From positions 2,774-9,169 of the forward strand of contig DKFH01000008.1 in the NCBI GenBank assembly GCA_002452315.1: 6,396 nucleotides of DNA, in the 5' to 3' direction. The notes beneath the pieces are model-generated. The model worked only from the letters and a program-made list of their open reading frames with translations. It was not told the DNA's origin and did not search any database. The translations under genes were made by a program, and so were the position numbers. The stretch comes from Anaerolineaceae bacterium UBA6801 (GTDB lineage Bacteria > Chloroflexota > Anaerolineae > Anaerolineales > Anaerolineaceae). This document shows, piece by piece, positions 1 through 5,532 of the stretch (positions are counted from its first letter, which is position 1; every line of letters begins with the position of its first letter).

Positions 1-38
1 GTCCGCCCAGGGCAACCACGGAGGGTTGCCCCTACGTA
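1..38. repeat. GC-rich palindromic intergenic repeat (partial at window edge)
   Basis: A perfect 8-bp inverted repeat, GGGCAACC (10-17) and GGTTGCCC (24-31), flanks the 6-nt spacer ACGGAG, and the palindrome TACGTA (33-38) follows. The block is GC-rich and stops abruptly where very AT-rich DNA begins near 39. From memory, elements reading roughly GTAGGGGC-ACC...GGT-GCCC are scattered through intergenic DNA of Chloroflexota and cyanobacteria, so this is probably one copy of a dispersed REP- or MITE-like repeat whose other end lies outside the window. There is only one copy here, so its repetitive nature cannot be shown from this sequence. It could also act as the terminator of a gene to the left, but no T-run follows the stem. 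Confidence 0.55.
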
Positions 39-274
39 TTAATATAAAATAGATAATAATAGTAGTTAATAGAATTAATTATGGATTTTGACAAATGATG
101 AGCAATCATTGTTCGTTTTTCAACACCCTCTATGTTAGAAGAATCGGTCGTCTCTAAACCCAGGCAATAAAAGTAACTAGCGAATTTACGGCTTTTTTGA
201 GAAAAACGAGATGATGTTGTTCACTAAGCGCAAAGAATTTTGGCTCAATTTAAGGAAATTCGGAGTTCGTAAAA
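39..274 (+). other. AT-rich non-coding leader upstream of the MFS gene
   Basis: Positions 41-100 contain about 17% G+C and 41-274 about 32%, far below the genes on the right. No credible reading frame was found. The region probably holds the promoter and 5' untranslated region of the MFS gene. No complete -35/-10 pair at normal spacing could be placed. A consensus TTGACA occurs at 88-93 without a matching -10 hexamer. A small inverted repeat, TTAAT-AGA-ATTAA, lies at 66-78. Confidence 0.6.
88..110 (+). promoter_or_regulatory. TTGACA hexamer abutting a 6-5-6 inverted repeat (possible operator)
   Basis: TTGACA (88-93) is directly followed by the inverted repeat AATGAT (94-99), GAGCA, ATCATT (105-110). 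An operator placed between or beside promoter elements would look like this, and exporter genes are often controlled by local repressors. However, no -10 hexamer is visible 16-18 bp downstream, and the site is about 165 bp from the start codon. In AT-rich DNA a 6-bp inverted repeat can arise by chance. Treat this as a candidate only. Confidence 0.22.
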
Positions 275-1591
275 ATGGCACCTAAACCAAAAGGTATGCG
301 CGCTTTTATCCTGGTATGGATCGGGCAATTGTTTTCGATGATTGGCTCACAGATGACCCATTTTGCAATGGGCATCTGGGCCTGGGATACCACAGGCCAG
401 GCGACGCCCCTGGCGATGGTCGGCTTTTTCTCCTTAGCGCCGTTGATTGTGTTTTCGCCGATTGCCGGCGTGCTGGTGGACCGCTGGAACCGCAAGCTGG
501 TGATGGCGTTGAGTGATATTGGCGCCGGGTTGGTTACTGCCGCCATCCTGGTTTTATTGCTGACGAACCGGTTGGAGATCTGGCATCTCTACCTGACGGG
601 CGCGGTAGGGGGGATTTTTGGCGCTTTCCAATGGCCGGCCTATTCCGCCGCGATCAGCTTGATGGTGCCTAAGAAGCATTATGCCCGCACCAGCGGGATG
701 ATCTCGATGGCGGGGTCTGGCGTGGGGATCATTGCCCCGATCCTGGCAGGTTTTTTACTGCCGTTAGTCGGGATCAGCGGCATTATTGCCATTGACCTGG
801 TGACATTGGCCATTGCGTTGATGTTTTTGTCGATCGTGTTGATCCCGGAACCCAAGCGCAAGCAAATCGATCGCGCCAAAGGAGCCTTTCTGCGCGAGCT
901 GATCTATGGGTTTCGGTATTTGTTCGATCGTCCGAGCCTTCTGTACCTGCAGTTGATGTTCTTCATGGGCAACCTGTTCTTCTCGGTGGGGTATACCTTG
1001 CTGACCCCCATGGTATTGGCCAGCACCGGGGGGAATGCTACCATCCTGGGGTCTGTGCAATCGGCGGGGGCGATTGGCGGGTTGGCCGGGGGTTTGATTT
1101 TGACTGCCTGGGGCGGTCCGAAGAAAAAAGTCAACGGCGTGATCTTTGGATGGATTGCGAGCGGCCTGTTGGGAATGGCCTTGATGGGATTGGGACGGGC
1201 TTTACCGTACTGGCTGGCAGCTCATTTCCTGATTATTTTGATTACGCCCCTGATCAATGGCGCAAACCAGGCCATCTGGCAATCGAAAATTGCGCCTGAA
1301 GTGCAGGGGCGGGTGTTTTCGGTCAGGCGATTCATCGCGCAGATCACCGTGCCGATCTCGATGGCGGCCGCCGGTCCGCTGGCGGATCAGCTATTTGAGC
1401 CAGCGCTGCAGATGCCGCAAAACGGGGTTGAGCGCCAATTGAGCCGGGTGTTTGGCTCCGGCCCGGGTGCGGGAATGTCTTTGATGATCCTGTTGAGCGG
1501 GGTCCTGGTGGCAATCGTCGGCCTGGTTGCTTACCGGGTGAGAGCCATCCGTGATGTGGAAAGCTTGATCCCCGACCATGATGAAGCATGA
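275..1591 (+). CDS. MFS exporter, DHA3/MefA-like (probable drug or metabolite efflux)
   Basis: This 438-residue protein is of typical length for a 12-helix major facilitator. Hydrophobic stretches fall roughly at residues 10-35, 45-68, 76-97, 100-122, 138-165, 168-190, 222-250, 255-280, 287-308, 312-334, 348-372 and 400-425. The charged loop after the second helix carries MFS motif A (G65-x3-D69-R70-W-N-R73-K74). The N-terminal pattern (VWIGQLFSMIGSQMT, then FAMGIWAWDTTG) is characteristic of the DHA3 group that includes macrolide exporters, so proton-driven export of a small molecule across the inner membrane is likely. The substrate cannot be read from the sequence. The ATG at 275 has GGAG (262-265) nine bases upstream. 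The gene stands alone on the plus strand and converges on the OsmC gene. A symporter or a lipid/siderophore exporter remains possible. Confidence 0.92.
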   Translation: MAPKPKGMRAFILVWIGQLFSMIGSQMTHFAMGIWAWDTTGQATPLAMVGFFSLAPLIVFSPIAGVLVDRWNRKLVMALSDIGAGLVTAAILVLLLTNRLEIWHLYLTGAVGGIFGAFQWPAYSAAISLMVPKKHYARTSGMISMAGSGVGIIAPILAGFLLPLVGISGIIAIDLVTLAIALMFLSIVLIPEPKRKQIDRAKGAFLRELIYGFRYLFDRPSLLYLQLMFFMGNLFFSVGYTLLTPMVLASTGGNATILGSVQSAGAIGGLAGGLILTAWGGPKKKVNGVIFGWIASGLLGMALMGLGRALPYWLAAHFLIILITPLINGANQAIWQSKIAPEVQGRVFSVRRFIAQITVPISMAAAGPLADQLFEPALQMPQNGVERQLSRVFGSGPGAGMSLMILLSGVLVAIVGLVAYRVRAIRDVESLIPDHDEA

Positions 1592-1640
1592 TCGGGGAGG
1601 GCTGGCTCTCTGTTTTAGGTTATTTGTGCATAAAAACAGA
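1569..1640. terminator. Hairpins between convergent genes (candidate bidirectional terminator)
   Basis: A stem runs TCCCCGA (1569-1575) against TCGGGGA (1592-1598). It continues inward as CATG/CATG after one mismatch, around the loop ATGAAG. It overlaps the last codons and the TGA stop (1589-1591) of the MFS gene. A second AT-rich stem pairs TCTGTTTT (1609-1616) with AAAACAGA (1633-1640) around a 16-nt loop. The first stem lacks an immediate T-run on either strand (TTTT occurs at 1613-1616). This is therefore not a textbook intrinsic terminator, although its place in the 58-bp gap between two converging genes fits transcription termination from both sides. Confidence 0.4.
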
Positions 1641-1649
1641 AGGTTGGGA

Positions 1650-2069
1650 TCAATCCGCTGCGATCAGGGTGATTTTATGGTTGATCTCAGCCACCTTTTC
1701 CAGCATGGCCTGGCCAGGGCAGTAGCGGGTCTCTGAGAGTTCCACGGCGCGCTCCACAGCGGCCCGATCGAGGTCGATGCCGGTCACTTTGTACTCGATC
1801 AAGATTTTGGTGAAGACCCTGGGGTGTTCATCTGCCCGCGCGATCTGCGCGCTGACCTCAAAATCGGTGACCTCCTGGCGTTTCTTTTTCAGAATCGAGA
1901 TCACGTCCATAGCGGTGCACCCGACCAGCCCGATGGCAAATAGCTGCATGGGCTGAAAGCCCATTTCATGACCACCGGCTGCTTTTTTGGCATCCAAAGG
2001 GATCAGGTAACCGGAATCCGAGCTACCCGTGAAGGCCATTCCGCCTTTCCAAACGACTTTGCTCTCCAT
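1650..2069 (-). CDS. OsmC family protein, YhfA-like subgroup
   Basis: The 139-residue product matches the OsmC/Ohr superfamily across its whole length and most resembles E. coli YhfA (around GCTAMDVISILKKKRQ, then PRVFTKI and the VELSETRYCPGQAMLEK stretch). OsmC and Ohr reduce organic hydroperoxides with two cysteines. Here C51 and C117 sit 66 residues apart, the spacing I recall for the catalytic pair of E. coli OsmC, so peroxidase activity is possible. The YhfA subgroup is less well characterised, and a role in thiol or sulfur chemistry is an alternative. No signal peptide is seen, so it should be cytosolic. The ATG at 2069 is supported by AAAGGAAA (2077-2084) with about nine bases of spacing. 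It is the last gene of the sigma / anti-sigma / zinc-ribbon series, 46 bp after its neighbour, which suggests it is a target or effector of that regulator. Confidence 0.93.
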   Translation of the reverse strand: MESKVVWKGGMAFTGSSDSGYLIPLDAKKAAGGHEMGFQPMQLFAIGLVGCTAMDVISILKKKRQEVTDFEVSAQIARADEHPRVFTKILIEYKVTGIDLDRAAVERAVELSETRYCPGQAMLEKVAEINHKITLIAAD

Positions 2070-2115
2070 GTGATGATTTCCTTTCTTGCCTCCTCCGGAG
2101 GCGATCCGTTAGTTA
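2070..2115 (-). promoter_or_regulatory. OsmC leader: ribosome site plus GC hairpin
   Basis: The ribosome site AAAGGAAA (2077-2084, minus strand) lies close to the OsmC start. Just upstream is a hairpin with GCCTCC and GGAGGC arms (2088-2093 and 2097-2102, 3-nt loop) that includes the perfect 10-bp palindrome CCTCCGGAGG (2092-2101). The hairpin contains a second, stronger GGAGG-type sequence about 25 bases from the ATG, too far away to serve it. No in-frame alternative start lies between. The palindrome could be an mRNA structure that affects translation, a protein-binding site, or chance. Confidence 0.35.
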
Positions 2116-2322
2116 TCAGGTGTAACACCCGGTCTCCAGAACGCCGCACCGAGGACAGGCGAGTTGCAGCATACCGTTGTAATCCAATTTTTCTGCCTGG
2201 CATCGCGGGCAGGTTACTCCTGCACGCAACCGGAGAGCGTTTTGGGTGTGTTCAGGTTGTGGTATTTCCGACCGCCGGGGTTCACGAGGTGAAAAATGGC
2301 GGTCTGGTTTATTCGGTGTCAT
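2116..2322 (-). CDS. Small zinc-ribbon-like protein of unknown function
   Basis: The 68-residue product has a proline-rich, charged, probably disordered N-terminus (residues 2-34). A compact C-terminal module follows, with TCPRC (C38, C41), a 14-residue spacer and ACPRCG (C56, C59), then a late cysteine C66 near the end. Two CPxC knuckles at this spacing form a rubredoxin- or zinc-ribbon-type metal site. Its start ATG overlaps the end of the anti-sigma gene by 14 bp in another frame, with AGG eight bases upstream inside that gene, so translation is probably coupled. The TGA stop is followed at once by an in-frame TAA, which argues against selenocysteine read-through. I do not recognise a named family. 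The cysteine pattern and tight packing support a real gene. It may help sense zinc or redox state, or bind nucleic acid or protein. Confidence 0.68.
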   Translation of the reverse strand: MTPNKPDRHFSPREPRRSEIPQPEHTQNALRLRAGVTCPRCQAEKLDYNGMLQLACPRCGVLETGCYT

Positions 2323-2569
2323 CCACTTCGCCTAGGCCCAAGCTGGCCAGCAGCCGCTGTCGAACATCTGCCGGTAAGGCGACCTCCTCGCCGTCGCTCT
2401 GACAAAGCTGGATGGTTTTCTTCAGCGTGTTGTAAACGATGTGGCAATCGGTGCAGGATTCCAGGTGTGCTTCGAGTTGGGCGCACAGCTGGGGATCTAA
2501 TTCGTCGTCGAGGTAAGCATTGAGCTGCTGGATTGTATCCTGGCAGTTTGTGTGGTGTTGGTGGTTCAT
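2309..2569 (-). CDS. Anti-sigma factor with zf-HC2 (ZAS) zinc-binding domain
   Basis: The 86-residue product carries the anti-sigma zinc-finger signature H35-x3-C39-x2-C42, preceded by C9 (NCQDTIQQLNAYLDDEL) 26 residues before the histidine. This is the arrangement of zinc-coordinating residues in RsrA/ChrR-type ZAS domains. Such proteins hold their partner ECF sigma factor inactive, and in RsrA oxidation of the cysteines releases zinc and the sigma factor. Further cysteines at C29 and C56 add possible thiol targets. There is no membrane helix, so this is a soluble, cytosolic anti-sigma. Its ATG overlaps the sigma-factor TGA (ATGA, 4 bp), typical of a coupled sigma/anti-sigma pair. Few charged residues follow the zinc motif and the protein ends near the usual minimal ZAS size. 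The signal it senses (redox, zinc, electrophile) cannot be decided here. Confidence 0.88.
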   Translation of the reverse strand: MNHQHHTNCQDTIQQLNAYLDDELDPQLCAQLEAHLESCTDCHIVYNTLKKTIQLCQSDGEEVALPADVRQRLLASLGLGEVDDTE

Positions 2570-3171
2570 GGGGTGCTCTCTGGCATTCTTTCCGAAAAAT
2601 ATTCCGTCAAAAGCTCGCGCAGCTTCAGGCGGGCGCGCATCAAACGCACTTTAAGGGCAGATTCGCTGATCTCCAATACCTCGGCAGCCTCCCGGGTGGA
2701 AAGCCCTTCTACATCCCGCAGGAGGAAGGCGGCCCGGTTGGCATCGGATAAGGCAGTAATGGCGCGCTGGATCGCCTGTCGGGATTCATGGCTCATGAGT
2801 TCTTTTTCCGGCAAGCAGCACCAATCCACAATTTGTCTGGGGATAATCTCGCCATCGTCGGTTTCAATCCCGGCGTCGAGGTCGACTTGTGCATCTGTGC
2901 GTTTCCTTAAGCGCATCAGGGATTCGTTGAGGGCAATCCGATAGAGCCAGGTCGATATTTTCGAGCGACCTTCGAAGGATTCGATATTCTGATAAGCTTT
3001 GATGAACGTCTCCTGCAGCACGTCTTCCGCATCCTGTTCGTTACCGAGCATTTTCAAGCCCAGGCGGTAGATTTGTGGAGAGTGGGCATCGACCAGCCTG
3101 GCAAAGGCGCCTTTGTCCTTGCGCTGTAATGCGCTCAGGTCGATTTCTACGTTGGGGGCTTGTTTTCTCAT
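2566..3171 (-). CDS. ECF-type RNA polymerase sigma factor
   Basis: The 201-residue product has the two-domain layout of extracytoplasmic-function sigma factors. Region 2 spans about residues 22-92, with DAEDVLQETFIKAY (47-60) and STWLYRIALN (73-82) for core binding and -10 recognition. Region 4 spans about 130-190, with LSTREAAEVLEIS (157-169) and ALKVRLMRARLKLRE forming the -35-binding helix-turn-helix. The linker is acidic and contains adjacent cysteines C118-C119. It would direct RNA polymerase to a small regulon, probably including its own operon. The start ATG is firm: an in-frame TAA lies eight codons upstream with no other start between. The ribosome site is poor, since no purine run precedes the ATG. 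The gene follows tsaD by 39 bp and overlaps the anti-sigma gene by 4 bp. The exact ECF group cannot be assigned by eye. Confidence 0.95.
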   Translation of the reverse strand: MRKQAPNVEIDLSALQRKDKGAFARLVDAHSPQIYRLGLKMLGNEQDAEDVLQETFIKAYQNIESFEGRSKISTWLYRIALNESLMRLRKRTDAQVDLDAGIETDDGEIIPRQIVDWCCLPEKELMSHESRQAIQRAITALSDANRAAFLLRDVEGLSTREAAEVLEISESALKVRLMRARLKLRELLTEYFSERMPESTP

Positions 3172-3210
3172 TAGATGATGGTTTTCGGCAAAAGGTTACA
3201 TGCACAGGGC

Positions 3211-4236
3211 TTAAGAGAGGGGCCAGGTTGGCAGCACATCAACGTCGAAGGGGCTGAAATCACCCTGGACGTAGTGATAGTAGCCAGCGCCAGCAATCAT
3301 GGCGGCGTTATCTGTGCAGAGTGAGAGGGGCGGGATATGCACCGGGCGTTTGCTCTCGGCGAGGATCTTTTCCCTCAGGCGCTTATTGGCGGAGACCCCC
3401 CCGGCCACAATGATCTCACGCACGTTATGCGCTTTGGCAGCCATGAGGGTTTTTTCCACCAGGACATCGGCCACCGCAGCCTGGAAGCTGGCGGCCAGGT
3501 CTGCGATGGGCAGCGGGCGGCCTTCCGCTTCCAGGGCTTCGACCGTGCGCAGGACGGATGTCTTCACGCCGCTGAAGGAGAAATTCCAGGTGTCCTCCAG
3601 CATGGCTTTGGGGAAGGAAAAGGCCGTATCCTTCCCGGCCTCGCTGGCCTTTTGGATGGAGGGACCGCCAGGGTATGGCAAATCCAGCAGGCGGGCGATC
3701 TTATCAAAGGCTTCACCGGCTGCATCGTCCAGGGTGCCGCCCAGGCGCTGGTAGGAAAGGTGATCGTTCATCAGGACAAGTTCACTATGCCCACCGGAGA
3801 CCAGCAATGCCAGCAGCGGGAAACGAGGGGGCTGATGAGGCGTGGCATTGGCGGCGTAAAGCCAGGCAGAATAAATGTGGCCTTCCATGTGGTTGATGCC
3901 CATCAGGGGTTTCCCGGTGGCCAGGGCGATACCCTTGGCCATGTTGAGGCCAACCACCAGCGAGCCGGCCAGCCCAGGGCCCTGGGTGACGGCAATCGCG
4001 TCGATATCCTGGATGTCGACATGGGCTTGCCGCAGGGCTTCATTTACAATGGGATAGATCGCTTTCACGTGTTCACGCGAGGCCAGTTCGGGGAACACGC
4101 CGCCGTACTGCGCGTGGAGGTCCACCTGGCTGGCGACCACATTAGATTGGATCACGCGGCCATCGCTGACGACAGCGGCTGCAGTTTCATCGCAGGAGGT
4201 TTCGATGCCAAGAATGCGTGCAGGAGGAAGGGACAT
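3211..4236 (-). CDS. tsaD: tRNA N6-adenosine threonylcarbamoyltransferase TsaD (Kae1/YgjD/Gcp)
   Basis: TsaD transfers the threonylcarbamoyl group from threonylcarbamoyl-AMP to A37 of tRNAs that read ANN codons, working with TsaB and TsaE in bacteria. It is nearly universal and usually essential. The 341-residue product is full length and shows the family motifs in order: GIETSCDETA (10-19), PELASREH (49-56), QGPGLAGSL (85-93), the metal-binding NHMEGH (H116, H120), LVSGGHSEL, GGTLDDAAGEAFDK, FSFSGVKT, VAGGVSANKRLRE and CTDNAAMIA with metal ligand D309. The start ATG has GAGG eight bases upstream, inside the last codons of the peptidase gene that ends 5 bp before it. The two genes are therefore almost certainly co-transcribed and translationally coupled. 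No tsaB, tsaE or rimI is adjacent. Old annotations as an O-sialoglycoprotein endopeptidase should be disregarded. Confidence 0.98.
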   Translation of the reverse strand: MSLPPARILGIETSCDETAAAVVSDGRVIQSNVVASQVDLHAQYGGVFPELASREHVKAIYPIVNEALRQAHVDIQDIDAIAVTQGPGLAGSLVVGLNMAKGIALATGKPLMGINHMEGHIYSAWLYAANATPHQPPRFPLLALLVSGGHSELVLMNDHLSYQRLGGTLDDAAGEAFDKIARLLDLPYPGGPSIQKASEAGKDTAFSFPKAMLEDTWNFSFSGVKTSVLRTVEALEAEGRPLPIADLAASFQAAVADVLVEKTLMAAKAHNVREIIVAGGVSANKRLREKILAESKRPVHIPPLSLCTDNAAMIAGAGYYHYVQGDFSPFDVDVLPTWPLS

Positions 4237-4241
4237 ATCAA

Positions 4242-5486
4242 CTACCTCATCTTTCCGCCCATGGGCAACACCAGCGCCATAGGATAATCGATAAATTTCT
4301 CAAATTTACCATCGGGGGTGACATAATAGGTGTCTTCCAGGCGGACGCCCATGCCTTGCTCGGGGTAGTATAAACCCGGTTCGATGGTGAAGACGGAACC
4401 CGGGGTAAGGGTGTTGGTGGGGTCGTTCTTCTGGCTGAACCAGGGTTTTTCGTGCACATGCAGACCCAGTCCATGCCCAAGCGAGTGGACATAGCCGGAT
4501 TCGATGGTTGGGTCTTGGCGGGGGGTTTTGTGCCCCAGGGCTTCAAACAGCTCGCAGGTGCGGTCCTGGAAGTGGGCCGCATTCAGGCCGGTTTGCAGCT
4601 CGGAGACCACCTGGTGGTAGACAGATTTGACCTGGTCATACAAGGCCTGGGCTTCATCCGGGGCATACCCCAGGCACCAGGTGCGGGTGAAGTCATAAAA
4701 ATATCCGCCGCCTTTTTCACAGGGGAAAATGTCGAAGACGATGGTCTGTCCGACGGCAAGGGGGTCACTGGGGTTGCCGCTGCTGTGGGGCACGCCTGCG
4801 TCCCGCCCGATGGCAAAGATGGTGTCCTCGGGGTTTTCTGCACCCAATTCAGCCAGCCAGAGGTTGATTTGTGCTTTGACATCGCCCACCATCAAGGGGA
4901 TGCCGTCCTTTTTCATCAACAGGTCGTAGATGACCTGGTGGCTGGTGAGGAATTCAGCCACCCGTGAGACGACCTCAATCACCACTGCACCCATCTGGCG
5001 GATGCGATCAAGCTCATCGGGGTCCTTGGTGGCCATGGCTTGCAGCAAAATAGCATCCTCGGGGTCACCGTGGAAGGACAGGCCGGGCAGCATCTCCTGG
5101 AGCTTATTCACGGTAGAGAGCATTTTCCCGGCATCTGTGCGCCCATACAGGATGACCTTGCCTTTGGTCAGGCCAAGCTGCTCGAAAATATGCTTGTAGA
5201 GCAGGGCATGGGCGGCAAGGCGGTCACGCTTAGCGGCTGCCAGGCGTTCTTTGAGGGGGTATTGGTTGTAATTGAGGGTGCTCAGGCCAGTCTTGGCCGC
5301 TTCATCCCGTTCCATGGGGGCATGACAGAGCACAGGTGCTTCGCCGGCCCGCAGGATGATATCGGCCTGGGTCATGTGCCCGCCGCCGGTCAGATACCTC
5401 ATGAAGGGGTTGTGCTGGGCCGGGCCGGTGACCCAAATGGCATCTGCCTGGTGTTCTTGTAGGAGTTTTGGGAGGTCTGATTTCAT
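4242..5486 (-). CDS. M24 family metallopeptidase (Xaa-Pro aminopeptidase/dipeptidase-like)
   Basis: The 414-residue product has an N-terminal creatinase-type domain (about 1-150) and a C-terminal pita-bread catalytic domain (about 160-405). All five dinuclear-metal ligands appear present: D252 (VFDIFP), D265 (YDFTRT), H338 (LGHGLG), E369 (IEPG) and E384 (RLED). H234 (VPHSSG), H334 and H345 match histidines known from PepP; the H334/H338/H345 spacing fits. It should hydrolyse peptides with proline in the second position, probably in the cytosol since no signal peptide is seen. Whether it acts as an aminopeptidase or a dipeptidase cannot be told from sequence. The two aspartates are 13 residues apart, slightly wider than in PepP, because of a small glycine-rich insertion. 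The ATG at 5486 has AGG six bases upstream. It lies 46 bp after selA and 5 bp before tsaD. Confidence 0.92.
   Translation of the reverse strand: MKSDLPKLLQEHQADAIWVTGPAQHNPFMRYLTGGGHMTQADIILRAGEAPVLCHAPMERDEAAKTGLSTLNYNQYPLKERLAAAKRDRLAAHALLYKHIFEQLGLTKGKVILYGRTDAGKMLSTVNKLQEMLPGLSFHGDPEDAILLQAMATKDPDELDRIRQMGAVVIEVVSRVAEFLTSHQVIYDLLMKKDGIPLMVGDVKAQINLWLAELGAENPEDTIFAIGRDAGVPHSSGNPSDPLAVGQTIVFDIFPCEKGGGYFYDFTRTWCLGYAPDEAQALYDQVKSVYHQVVSELQTGLNAAHFQDRTCELFEALGHKTPRQDPTIESGYVHSLGHGLGLHVHEKPWFSQKNDPTNTLTPGSVFTIEPGLYYPEQGMGVRLEDTYYVTPDGKFEKFIDYPMALVLPMGGKMR
4245..4248 (-). promoter_or_regulatory. tsaD ribosome site embedded in the upstream gene's 3' end
   Basis: GAGG on the minus strand spans the penultimate and last sense codons and the first base of the stop of the M24 peptidase gene (stop 4242-4244). 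It lies eight bases before the tsaD ATG. Ribosomes finishing the peptidase would be placed to start tsaD. Confidence 0.6.
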
Positions 5487-5532
5487 GATTTACCTGTCTT
5501 TTGTGAAGATTTTACCTCAGCAGGTGATGTTT

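Noticed and set aside
122..152. ECF promoter AAC...CGTC upstream of the MFS gene, which would tie it to the sigma factor
   Set aside because: The spacing between the two elements is 24 bp, well beyond the usual 15-17 bp, and the flanking bases do not match a -35 consensus.
132..170. A 12-codon frame (ATG to TAA) in the MFS leader as a possible leader peptide
   Set aside because: No ribosome site precedes it, the codons show no runs typical of attenuation peptides, and a frame this short is expected by chance.
2116..2118. Possible selenocysteine TGA at the end of the zinc-ribbon gene, considered because selA is nearby
   Set aside because: An in-frame TAA follows immediately, so read-through would add a single residue. 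No SECIS-like hairpin is needed to explain the frame.
1968..2402. Plus-strand frame of 144 codons across the OsmC start, zinc-ribbon gene and anti-sigma end
   Set aside because: It lies opposite three better supported genes, has no recognisable domain, and is low-complexity (Ser/Arg-rich) near its end.
3172..3200. An ECF-like promoter reading TGTAACC...TCTAAT just before the sigma ATG
   Set aside because: The would-be -10 overlaps the start codon, so transcription would begin inside the gene and could not supply the assigned start or a ribosome site.
3337..4287. Long plus-strand frame of 316 codons opposite tsaD
   Set aside because: It is antisense to a gene with unmistakable TsaD motifs. 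Its translation is compositionally odd, with no recognisable domain.
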